Source: Viola odorata
Lineage: Eukaryota > Streptophyta > Magnoliopsida > Malpighiales > Violaceae
Assembly: GCA_963691705.1 (NCBI GenBank)
Contig: OY829541.1
Coordinates: 68,977,189-69,041,188, forward strand
Length of the DNA: 64,000 nucleotides
Direction: 5' to 3'
Below, piece by piece: positions 1 to 11,308 of the stretch; position 1 is the stretch's first letter, and each line of letters begins with the position of its first letter. The notes under the pieces were generated by a model. That model was given only the letters and a program-made list of their open reading frames with translations, ran no database searches and was not told where the DNA came from. A program made the translations under genes and the position numbers.

Positions 1-626
1 GTATCAACTAAAGAAATATACTATTTTACAGTTTAAGCATGTAAATGAGCCAAACCCAACTTTTATGTTGATATAGTTAGAATTCATTATAGTGAATAGT
101 TAAGCACAAGTTCAAGAGCTTGGTTCATTTGGAAACTAGGCAAGCAAACAAGCAACCTCAAGCTTGGGGCACGAGCGCATGGTTGTGGGAACATGTCAGC
201 CAATAAAAATCTTGACAAAACTTAGAAATCTATTTGCCCCATGTAGAAACTATACAAAAACCAGAAAGTGAAGGAAATGAGAAGGACAACGTAACATGTG
301 GACCAGGCCTCATAACTCAGACCTTCAGAGGGTCACTGCTTCTGATAACAAAGTTACTAAACTTTAGTAACATGAAGGTTGTTTGCTAGGAAACAGCTTG
401 AGAGGGCTTGATCTATTCCAGGTGTTATTTTAACTGACCACAGTATACAAGTTTCAACTGCCTCAACCTTAGGAATGCTTACAATTTCAGGCAAAAACAA
501 AAAAAGGTGCATATCATGCAATAAGTTGCAAATATTTATGTAATTGAATAAGTTGAAATCATCCTCTCTTTTTCCCCAAGTTCTCAAAGGAAATTTTAGC
601 ACAAAATCTCATGGTAAAAGAGTTAC
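1..626. other. PAH intron and unresolved sequence at window edge
   Basis: This holds the start of the intron after the PAH exon. An acceptor-like site followed by an open frame lies around 465-360 on the minus strand, but its translation ends in a stop and I do not recognise it as PAH. I cannot place the next exon with confidence. Confidence 0.4.
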
Positions 627-1802
627 CTGAGGTAGTAGCTCATCTGTTGCGTGTAACTTTTCAGTAGGAGGACATGCTTCACTATGTCCTCCACCAACAA
701 GGTACCCTGCTTCCTGAGCTTGTTTACTCGAATCATTTACGTCCATGATTGATGTCTCAGCTGTCTCCACATACCTAATGGATTGAACTTTTCCAAATCC
801 ATTTTCCTCTCCTTGAATGCCAAAACTAGGTGCCTCTCTTTCATCAGAAGTTGAATTTTCATCATGGTTCTCAACAGAACATGCATTGAGCATATCTGGA
901 ATTGGTGAATCATGAGTGGTGATTTCATGTACAAAACCCTCACCCTTGCCATCAAAATTAGGAATTGTTAAAGTAGGTTCTGCAACATCAGTAGAAATTT
1001 CCGATGTCCACCCGTCTTTGTCACGCAAAACAATTTCATCTATTCTGGAAATTTCAACAACTTTTTCCAAAGTATCGAAACCTGGCATGTACACACAAGC
1101 TTCACGAACTGGAAACTCACCACTCACAATGCCAGACGGAGAATCATTGCCAACGTCCGTATTGGAGAAACTGCTTTCCACAATCAAAGTACAATCACGG
1201 TCCACACTGGTTTCCTGATGTAGTAGCTCATCTGTTGCATGCAACTTTTCAGTAGGAGGACATACTTCCCTATGTCCTCCACAATCAAGGTACACTGCTT
1301 TCAGAGCTTGTTCACTTGAATCTTTTACCTCCACAATTGATGTCTCTGAAGTCTCCACGTTTATAACAGATTGAACTTTTTCAAATCCACTCTCCTCCCC
1401 TTCAACGCCAAAACTTGGTGCATCTCTTTCATCAGAAGTTGAATGTTCATCATGGTTCTCAACAAAACTTGCTTTGAGCACATCTGGAATTTGTGAATCA
1501 TGAGTGGGAATTTCATGTATGACACCCTCAGCCTTGCCATCAAAATAATTATTCATCAAAGCAGCTTCTTCAATAACAGTAGAAAAGGCAGATGTCAACC
1601 CATCTTTGTCTTCAAAAAAAATTCCATCTATACTGGAAGTTTCAACAACTTGTCCCGAAGTATCAAAACCTGGCACATCCACACAAGCTTCAGGAACTGA
1701 AAACTCCGAACTATCTGTACCAGATTGAGAACAGTTTCCAATTGAAACATTGGAGGAAGTACTTTCCTGAGTAAATGTATAACGATGGTCCACGCAGGTT
1801 TC
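627..1802 (-). repeat. Two tandem in-frame 588-bp copies inside the PAH exon
   Basis: Copy A is 1215-1802 and copy B is 627-1214. Each encodes 196 residues that align end to end. Both share blocks such as EACV, PGFD, ENHDE.STSDER, APSFG, GFEKVQS-like text, ETSI and CPPTEKLHATDELL. Several nucleotide runs match at a constant 588-bp offset, for example tagtagctcatctgttg at 633 and 1221. Copy B ends exactly at the splice donor of the exon. The copies differ at many codons, so the duplication is not very recent. Confidence 0.93.
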
Positions 1803-2564
1803 AGAGGTACCATGCAAAGATGAGTTAACCTGGTTTGATTCAGTATTTGCTCCCACAGCTTTACCCCCCTCAACGTCCAACTTACCTGAATCAGTTAACT
1901 GTGAAGTATTAGGTTTTCCAAGCGCTGATGTGGCAAGAGAAGTCGACCACTGAACCTCCAAGAGGTCAGCAGCGATCTGAGCACGGTCCAATGAACTTCT
2001 CCTTGCAGCATCATCATCTCCCTCTAGATGGCTACCCTCCATAATTGACCTCCGCCCAAAAACGAGACCCATTATCCTTGACCGCTGGGAATTAGTCTGA
2101 GCCATAACCTTCCCATTGCTACCCTCAACCAACTGGGAATTAGTCCTAGGCACAACCTTCCCATTGCTACTATCATTCTGTACACTCAAATTCGGAGTAC
2201 TGCCATCAGAATTGAAACTTTTTGACTTCATTGGGCTCCTCGGTGAATCTCTTTCGTGGCTTAAAGACAGAGGAGATGATAAGGATTCCCCTTCTGAACC
2301 TTCAACCTCCCTGAGAAAGTAAGCTGCGCCTCTTCCATCAAGATGCATGTGGAAATTGGCATCAACCCCATTAACATTAATACTAACCACTTTCTCCCTC
2401 GTCTTTAAAACCCCTTGAAATTTCCCGAACCGAACATACCAGGGTGAGGATTTGAAGCTCCCATCTGGTTGTTCCACTACAATGATGTCGACAGCTCCAC
2501 CAAAGGGGTGAAAGGGACCGGCAACAGTATACACCCAGCTCCCTATCCGCTCCACTGCAAACAT
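627..2564 (-). CDS. PAH2: Lipin-type phosphatidate phosphohydrolase, first coding exon (partial)
   Basis: The protein would dephosphorylate phosphatidic acid to diacylglycerol at the endoplasmic reticulum. The start ATG is at 2564-2562; the frame is open further upstream, but this is the first ATG and it is followed by the conserved lipin N-terminal (N-LIP) block: GPFHPFGGAVD, an acidic-glutamine stretch, SSPWYVRFGKFQGVL and a second VNGVDANFHMHLD block within about the first 80 residues. The rest (about 560 residues) is serine- and acid-rich and contains a large internal duplication. The exon ends at 627, where CAG is followed by GTAACT in phase 0. The catalytic DxDxT domain is absent, so the gene must continue past the left edge. 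The N-LIP wording is closer to Arabidopsis PAH2 than PAH1 as I recall them. Family call is firm; the paralogue call is less so. Confidence 0.88.
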
Positions 2565-5500
2565 CTTAAGATACTTGGATTCCTCACACCACCCGAATAT
2601 CGATAAACAATAATCAAAACTCAATCATCATATATATAAATAACCGGAATGATGAACCCCACAATACGGTGAGGCTCAAATCCTGCGAATTCCACACTTA
2701 AACAAGTCTCCCAGGTAATAATCTATCTACACAAAGCTCAATCCTTGACAAAATCCAAGATTACAAAACTCAAAAATTAAACACCCGATTCTTCAATTCT
2801 TCAATTTCTCAACTGATACCAATCAAAATCACTAATGCTCCTAACACAGATCAAATTGTGAAAAATACTACAGAACCCACCTAGCTCATTAACACCTCAA
2901 CACCCAACAGAACTCAGTAGCTGAAATTGATGGAGGAACAAGAAAGCATGGTCGCCAGCTCAAGAACTCAACACTGAAGCACAAACACAGAACATAAGAG
3001 AGACGACCCACAATGAGAAAATTGGTCTGGTTGCAAGCAGATAGATAGAAAGATGGGGCAGTTGCTGGTGTAATAATGGCGTATTCTTTTTAATCTATTC
3101 GAATGTGGTACACTATAATCATAAATATGTTAAATTCCCAGCTGATGAAAAAGAGAAAAAACAAAGACCCGATTTTTAGTTTTCGGATACGTTTTTTTGC
3201 CTTCACATTTATAATGCCAACGGTATTCAACATTGTCAAGTAAAGTAATAAATAAAGTACAATAAAAAAAGAGTAAAAAACAACAAAAACCAAAAACAGA
3301 TTGCAGGGAAAAGGAAACTGACCTGGAAGAAGAGAGGAAAATCAACAGAAAAAGGGACCAAAAGGGCCGAACAGGTTTTAAGATCTCTACATGTTTTTGT
3401 TTTCCCGGAAGGATGGGTTTTTTTTCTCTTTCCTTTTTTTTTTTGGTTTTCTTGGGAATGTCGATGAAGGAAGATCCTCGGCGACACGTAGGCAATTGTT
3501 GACAGTTAGGTGGTGACGTGTACCTTTGCTTCTGAAAAATTTATTGGATGCTCCTGCTCGGACCCATCGGGTTTTAGTCTAACGTCTTAAACATGAACTG
3601 TGTGAGAAAAACACAATCGCATGGCACAATGGGCCACGAGAAAAACACATCGCATAAGAGTACTCGAATGGAAAAAAAGAAATAAAGAATTACACGAGTT
3701 GAGTAGCCGGGCTAGAAGTCCCAAAAGACAACAACACAACAGAAACGGATGTCATGCCGTCTGTGGCTTAAATTACCTGGTCTAGTTTTGGCAGTAATTT
3801 ATTACATTTGGCAGAAATCGCATGTGATCGCGCCATCACTCTTAAAAACTGTGGCAGGCAAGAAACAATAAGGATTGATTTCAGATTCTTCTTGTTTTCC
3901 CATTGTTTTTAGGTTTTGTTTCTGTTTAATGTCATTGGGCTGGGTGACTTAGATCAGTTCAGCCCATAAACCTGCTTATTGGCCTTTATAATTTTGGATT
4001 CTTGGATCAAAGAGGTTAATGGGCTTAAGGGTGTAATGATCTTCAGAGCCCATATTAACAAACAAAAAAAGTTCACTTTTCAAAATCAATACTAGAGAAA
4101 AAGGAATGGGAAAGAACTCGAGAAATCAAATCAAATAATGGAGAAATTTATATAAATATAAAAAAAGAATGTGATGAAACTTTCGTGAAGGCCTAAAATG
4201 AAGTTACTTAAGATCATTGAGTCCCTCTCATGATATCATGTGACAAAGTAAAACTATAGTTGAAATCTTACTAAAAAAGTTGTAGATTACATAAATCGAA
4301 TAGGTAAGTTGCATTTAGACACTCATTGGCAGGATCCATTTTTGTGTGGCAGAATGCACAAGGTTTGTTGGTTTTGTGGGCTCCTGGTTTGGTTTTTTCT
4401 TCTTTTTTTCTTTGGAATTGGAACATAGGCCCTTGGTTTGGCTTATAATGAACGGTCCTTTCAAATAGTACCGTTTTCACTCCTATTAATGAGTTTGAAG
4501 CTCAATTATCAATATCTTGTCACAGAGACCGAACATTGGTTGTGTACCAAGATCATTTATCCATTAATCCATCCTCAATTAAAGTTTTAAATTCGGGTCT
4601 AACGAATTGATCACAAATCACATTGGAGTGTTTGAGAATATTCCAATAATATTAATTTCTTGTCCTGAATATAAATAATATTGGGGGAGGTTCAAAATAC
4701 TTGAACGAGACTACTCGCTTATCGCGAAAGGATTAGAGGATTGTGGGGAAGAAAAAGGGTATCTTGGCCCAATTACGGCTGGAAAAAGTACAGACAGCAT
4801 TGAACTTAAAGCTTAGTACTAAAGATTCAAACTTTTTTTAGAGAATGAATGTAAGAAAAGAAGACAAATTATAACAGTGATTTTTTGAATCATGCACAAA
4901 TTTCTTGAATACTGCATCCATATGATATCATGCTCATGTTCACTGCAAGCTCTTTCTGCTTTGTCTTTGATGAGTTGATCTCCACTTTAAAAAAAGAAGT
5001 GATGATGATGATGAAATTTATGTGGTTGGATTTAGCATGCATAGTTGTTTTATGATCATTTCCAATCATGAGAGCTAGTATTCTATTTCCCCCTCCTTGA
5101 GCCCAGAAACCATTGCCCTTTTAGTTGGTTTCTTTTTATCTTTTTCTATTTCTCACCCCATAATCAGTCCACTAATTGACTAATTTAAATTCAAATTCTT
5201 TAGGCTTTTTTGAGAGTGAATAATCTTTAATAATTTTAAAATAGCATTTTAATTCAAACTCGAGATTTTAGTTAAGATAGAAGAATGATTACTTAGATTT
5301 TAGTGGGCTCGGTTTCTTTGTTGCGAAGGGGTTAAACTTCAAAGTTTAAAAAAGAGAAGAAAATAAATACAATTATTTATATAAATATAGTACAGTGGAT
5401 CAGTAGCAGATCAGCTAAGCTTTCAATACTTAAATGCATGAGTGCATCCACTCGTGCGCATTCAAAGATCTCTAATTGGCTTAACTTTGCGGGTCTTTTG

Positions 5501-7073
5501 GTTCCTTTTCCTCAGCTTTTTTAGCTTTATCGAGATGGCTAAAAGGGTCAAGTGCACTTTCATGTGGGTGGGGGCTCTTTATTATGCTAGTATTATACAC
5601 TCTAGGTAAGTAATACAGGGTCTCGTTCGTGTGAATAATTCGACACTTTTATTTTTAAAGGAGTTAAGTTTATGCGTGTATGATAGGAATTTAAGCAATA
5701 AACACATCACTTGTCATTGGTCCAGGTGGCACTATCAAAGTATATGCTATCTTGCTTCCTATCATAAAAGATGGTTTAAATTGTAAGCTAATTCAATGCG
5801 AACAAAATTAAATAATTTTAGGAATGATTGTGATATCAAAAGATTAAAACTGCTGTAGGAAAAGGAGCTACGCAATTGCATACATAATTCATTAGATAGT
5901 ATCTTGGTCATCATCATTTTCATAGTTATGGTTGGAAATAAATTGGAACTCATCTCATGCATTTCTTTTTGAAGTATTGTTGCTTTTGCTTGCACATCAT
6001 ATTTTGGTAGAACTTATAAAACTTAAAAGTACTTGTTTATTTTATTTTATTTTGTGAATTCTGAAGCTATCAACTCAGAAGAGAAGACCCACTCGACGGC
6101 TTTTGAGTCAATGATGACAATTTTGCTTGTCAGCCCACCAACCAGTCTGATTTTTGTGATCAAAAAATGATGTTTGGTCTTTGCTTATCTATTTTTCCTC
6201 TTTTTTCTTTTTCTTGTGGGACTGGGCTGGAATGGATTTCGCCTCTCTTGAACTCTTCTTTTCCTATCTACTTTGCAGAAAACTGCCAGTCATGAGTTGA
6301 TTTTTAGGACACTACAAAGGAGGAGAGAAAAAGATGTATTCTTACAATCTAATTCTGTATCCTAGGTTCTTTCAAGAATGACAGGTAGGTTGGTATAATG
6401 GTCTACCTAGTACCTACTAACTACTTCCTTAAATAAACCATTTAGATTCTTGGGATTCTACAGCTTCCATAGGTATGGTGTAGCTAGGACATATAAATGA
6501 GAATGTCTATATTCCAATTCCATCTCAAACAAAAAAAAAAATTACTCAAAAAAGGCTAATTTATAATAGAGCCAAGATGTTGAAATTTGAATATCTTGTA
6601 AATGTCTAAAAAAATCTTGGATGTGCAATGAAATTTGCATCAGTTTGGTAAAGAAGAAACAAGTTGGGAATTCAATGTATTTGGGTCGCTCTTCTCTGGA
6701 GAAAAGTGTGGAAAACAAACAAACAAACTGACTGTTCGAAACAAAGTTAGGATCTTTACTCCTGGTTGAGAAACAATATTGTAAATGGAATTCCAGGATC
6801 TTTAACGTTCAAAAGTTTTGATCTTTATGAAACTAAGAATGCTAAATTACCCGTTCCTGGAAAGAAAAGAAAAAAAACAGAAAATTGCATAAAAAGTTTG
6901 TTCTTTTTCATGAAGTAGAAGTAGTTCTTGAATCCATCTAATTAAAAATGAGACTAAAATCATACTCTTCTATATATACCAATTATAGACAAGTAAGTAT
7001 ATAATAAATAATCATAGAAGTTTAAATTGCAGAAAACTTGAAAAAAAGAAAGAAGGAAACAATCTAAGAATTA
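2565..7073. other. PAH leader/promoter and AT-rich intergenic DNA
   Basis: The first 500 bases upstream of the PAH ATG are the likely 5' leader, possibly with a leader intron. From about 3050 to 7070 the sequence is AT-rich. Its open frames are short, low in complexity (poly-T, lysine- or phenylalanine-rich) and match nothing I recognise. No clear transposon ends were seen. Confidence 0.5.
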
Positions 7074-7955
7074 CTAGCATTTGATCTTATCTTCTGCAGG
7101 ATTAATGGAGTTCTTGCAATGAGCAATTGCTGCTTGAATTGCAGCCTGTAACTCCTCCATGGTGCTGTCACTTGTAGAAGGAAGAGTAGCAGTTGCAGTA
7201 GCAACAAGAAGGCCACTATTTGTTGGAGATGTCCTCATGGATGCTGGAGCAGAGTACTCTCCTCTTCTTCCTCTCAAATCTCTCTTATTCTTTCTCCAAC
7301 TCAAATTAGTACCAGAAAATGAATAAGCTTGTCTGTTGAATTGCAGATTCTCTCTTCTTCCTTTGAATGACAACAATGGCCTAACCATTCTTACATATCT
7401 CTTCAGCACATGAGTTACATCAAACCTTATCTTCTTCTTCTTATCCTTATCTTCTTCTTCAAACCCCTTTCTCCACCCAAACAAGGAGAAAGGCTGTTTA
7501 TTTCCCCCGTGTCTTCCCTTGGTACCGTGGTTTTCGCCATCCTGGTCATTTATTTTATTGCTGCAATTGTTGTTTTCTGTGATGTGTTTTTCATCATCAT
7601 CTAACAACTCCTTGATTGGGAGAGTGAAGCTGTCTAAGGAATTGATGGATGAGCGAGGAGAGACAGGGAGGTGGGATAGGAGATGCAGAGGAAGTAAATG
7701 ACCATGGAAGAAAATCTCATCTGCTGGGGTTAAATCCACAGCAAATGAGGATTTGGTCTTATCAGTACCTGGTGCGGATGAGGAGGAAGAGTGGAGAGAT
7801 ATGGTGAATGAGAATTCATGAGATGGAGATGAAGATGCTGAAGGTGGTGATGCAGGGGATATGACAGGATTTTGCCCTTCTTGTTTCTTCAATTTCTTTT
7901 CTTCAGGCATTTCCACAACCTTTTCTATGGTGCTTTTAAGCCGTTGAGTCTCCAT
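7074..7955 (-). CDS. BKI1: BRI1 kinase inhibitor 1 (intronless)
   Basis: BKI1 binds the kinase domain of the brassinosteroid receptor BRI1 at the plasma membrane and blocks its pairing with BAK1. Brassinosteroid triggers tyrosine phosphorylation, which releases BKI1 into the cytosol. The single 293-residue frame starts at ATG 7955-7953. Visible features in order are the SPSHEFSFTISL block near residue 45; a lysine/arginine-rich membrane-binding stretch (KDKKKKIRF, then RKNKRDLRGRRG) with a tyrosine in RQAYSFSG; an APASMRTSPTNSG block that fits the known 14-3-3 site; and the C-terminal BRI1-interacting motif MEELQAAIQAAIAHCKNS from residue 266. Length is slightly below that of Arabidopsis BKI1. 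The related MAKR proteins lack this combination, so the call is strong. Confidence 0.93.
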   Translation of the reverse strand: METQRLKSTIEKVVEMPEEKKLKKQEGQNPVISPASPPSASSSPSHEFSFTISLHSSSSSAPGTDKTKSSFAVDLTPADEIFFHGHLLPLHLLSHLPVSPRSSINSLDSFTLPIKELLDDDEKHITENNNCSNKINDQDGENHGTKGRHGGNKQPFSLFGWRKGFEEEDKDKKKKIRFDVTHVLKRYVRMVRPLLSFKGRRENLQFNRQAYSFSGTNLSWRKNKRDLRGRRGEYSAPASMRTSPTNSGLLVATATATLPSTSDSTMEELQAAIQAAIAHCKNSINPAEDKIKC

Positions 7956-10900
7956 AATTTTTCAGGACTCTGCTCACAAAAACTACTAAAGATCTGATTT
8001 TTAGGACAGTGTTAGGTCTAAAGGGCAGAGAGGGAAGAGAAGGGAAGAGAAGGGAAGAGAAGGGAGGAGAGGAAGAGTGTAGTTGTGAATCTGAAGTTGG
8101 GCTTATTATGTCTTTAGTGCAGAAATTGGAACCATACCTAAGTTATCTTCCGATAAAATATACTGAGATTCAAACTTAAAATTTTATTGATACTTTATCA
8201 ACCAACGAGACTATTACTGAGCTACATACTCATTTGTTATAAGTAAGTTATCTTGTTATTGCATTATTCATTCTTGAAAAGGGTGTGGTGGGTATGACAC
8301 TATAATAAGATGAGAGAGTTAGATGATATATTTAGCATTATGTGTGATCAAAAGAGTTAGGTGGGTCCATGTCAAAATCTAACAGCTATTGCCTCTTCTG
8401 GTTCTGGAAAATGGGTATCCTACAGTCATCCAAATTTGCCAACAAAAGTTTGATTAATTTGGATTGATAAGCAATTTTGGTTGGGTATATGCTCTTTCCT
8501 TGCCCAATTATTGCTGGTTTTTTAGTTTTTTTCTTTCAATGTAAAATGTGTCCTGATGGATAAATGCTCTCCTGTTCCAAGAAGAATCTTTTGAATAACG
8601 TTATAAACAAAATACTACAATTAATTGTCTTAATCTTTCAAGTATTCAATTAAAATTAATCTTTTTCGAGTATTATCGAGTTTGTATAATTTTGGATAAA
8701 TAAATTCTTACGCTCTTCTCTATGTATGTAGGTAATATTAAAATATTGTTGGGAAGTATTTTGAGGTATTTGGTAGATTGTGTAGCAGCAGGTTTAGTTA
8801 ATGTTATCATATCATTGTCATGTGATGGACGAGGTTTTTTCTTAAATTTTTATTTTATCAGATTTGACATGGATAAGTTGCTAAAGGAAAAGGAGGCGAT
8901 GTCTTTTTTGTGGCGATAAGATTTCAATTCGGAACTAATTTTTTACTACAAGAAGAGCTCCAAATTTGGTATCGTGCGGTGGCTGTACATATTATTTCAC
9001 AGTCACAAGAGACAAGAACCTAAGTTTTCACATTAAGAACGTAGACCCCACACACACGTGTTATGACAAAGTGGGCCATCTTTTTTTTAATCTTTCTTAA
9101 TTCCAGTAGGGAGCATTTTGTTCATTTTTTTACTACAAGCATTTTGTTCATTTTGTTAAGGTCAACATCTCAATCATGGAGGCATTATTTTTGGTGGATT
9201 CGGAGTGACTCATCTTCTAACATTTATAAACATCACTCTAAAAAATTAATATCTATGATTTTTTACGAATAAAAAATATTAATATATAGTTAATGTGAAT
9301 GATTTAATACTTTTATTTTTCTAACAATAAGTCACATATTCATTATTATATATATGAAAGAATTATATTTTCTCGTCGCACTGAATTGGTCTGAAAATGA
9401 ATTTAGTTCAATCTCATTAAACTTAAAAATAAGTATGATTTAGACTTGTAAAGGATAAGAGACAAGCAAGAGAGGGAAGAGGGTGCAAAAACAAAGACAA
9501 TACATACCCTTCGTCGCACAGAAACTTCCTCTCCGTTGTGCTTTTGCCATTAGCCACTCGATTTATCTTTGTTCGGTTGTTCCTTCGAAGAAAAGAAAAA
9601 GGTAACAAGACAAACGCTCTCTTTCAAGCACACATGCACTCACACGTGATAAGTTCCTCATGATATAATGTTACAGTACCACCCTACGCATAGAGTTTCT
9701 TTTGGCAACTTGGGTGAGGGGGCTATTAGGGATTGCATTATGTTTTTCGAACTATAAATTTAGCGGTCAAAACTATTTTGATAGAAGTATGTATTTTAAC
9801 CACCCGATTTATGATATTGAAAAAATCATCCATTTTTAAGTAAAGTATTGTTCGAACGTGATTATCGCAAAGATAGTGCATGGAGATGGTGAAAACTAAT
9901 TATTGGACGCCTCTTCAAGAATAGATATTAATTTTTTTTTGTTTGCATAAGAATGTGTGGACACCTGGGGATCTTTTTATTTCTGCAAACCAATTCGATG
10001 ATTGAGAATTTGAGAGTGCCTGTGCCTGGCTGCCTACCCTCTAGTCTACCAAGGTACTATAACAATGACAATCACTGCTTTTTCGCATTTTCATGGCCCA
10101 CAAATTAACCAGGATGGCAAGACAAATTATGTGATGTCTTTCACACAAATCTTTGTTGCGTGATCCAGTGGCTTAGAAAATCAATGAATGCCATCAAATC
10201 AATCACAAAAATTGCCCCAATTGAATCTTCATCCCAAACGGAAAAAATGCTCTCTAAAAACTCACCCTTTATTTATATCAGCAGAATGACACTTTAATCC
10301 TTTAAAAAAAATGCCAGTTCTTATATATGAACGATAAAATTAAGAATACTAATGATTAGACCTAAGCAAAAGACTCGTCCTTCTTCGAGACTCTTGTGCT
10401 TTTTGAGATGAAACTCATTCATGAGAGCGATGTTAGAATAATAATATGCCTTATTCCTCCTCACAAAAATCTCAAAGGAAACTGCTGAAAAAAAGAGACC
10501 CATACATAGAGAAGTCCCAATTAGTTAACACCGAGTTCTCACATGCTACTTGACTTCACCCAACCAGTATGCACATGTAGTCCTGAACTTTAGAAAAAAA
10601 ATGGTCCCAACAATGTGATGCAAATAACACAAGACCAGGCCAACTATACAAGCAACATGGTTAGAAAACGCCCAATTTGAAGACGGCAAGTAGCGAGAGA
10701 GCGATAAAAACAAATTCAGAATATGCTACCTTTCTCATCATAACAAAGGAGGGTAAAGATCCAAACACTAATTGATAAAAGAATAGAGCTTGTTCTTCAA
10801 GCAAATTAGAAAGAAGAAAAAAATAGTTGCAATTCATTCTACTTCTAAATCCACCTTCCTGCTTTGACTAAAGGAAGAATCAATATTATGCTACATGAAC

Positions 10901-11308
10901 AAATTCATTCAGCAGGCAAACTTTTCTGATGTGGACAGAATCTGCAGAAGAGGACTCACAAATTTCCTATATAATTAATGTTAGCTCTATGAACTGGAGA
11001 GGGGTGAACTTGGAAAGAAAAACACGTTCGCTGGTCAGTTGAGATGTGCTGATAAGCTTATCTTAAGTAATTCACAGGTATCCAAGGGCGGTTTTGAATA
11101 CAGAAACAGTTTTGTAAAGTGCAGGCAGATCTAACTCAGCTTTTCAAAATGGAGTACATGAGGAATTGATAGAGATCCATATGCACACTTCAAGTTATCA
11201 AAAAACGGATTGATACCCATGACAAGTTGAAGGGGAATAATATCATGGGAACCTTCCTCGTTCCATTCATGCTGAACTCTCAAACAATTGTTAATGCAAA
11301 GCAATCAA
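7956..11308. other. BKI1 upstream region and PP2C downstream region, no gene seen
   Basis: Apart from the pyrimidine-tract leader this 3.3 kb is AT-rich, with no frame longer than about 69 codons that resembles a protein family. The last kilobase probably contains the 3' untranslated region of the PP2C gene. Confidence 0.5.
8030..8077. repeat. GGGAAGAGAA-type short tandem repeat in BKI1 leader
   Basis: Three clean 10-bp units of gggaagagaa plus degenerate flanks lie 75-120 bases upstream of the BKI1 ATG. Read in the gene direction this is a TTCTC-rich pyrimidine tract, a common feature of plant 5' leaders. Confidence 0.8.

Noticed and set aside
360..470. Candidate second PAH exon
   Set aside because: The translation ends in a stop without a usable donor and I could not match it to a PAH region.
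3090..3495. Three overlapping frames up to 121 codons, rich in lysine and phenylalanine
   Set aside because: They are made of poly-T/poly-A tracts, have no family motif and disagree with each other in frame.
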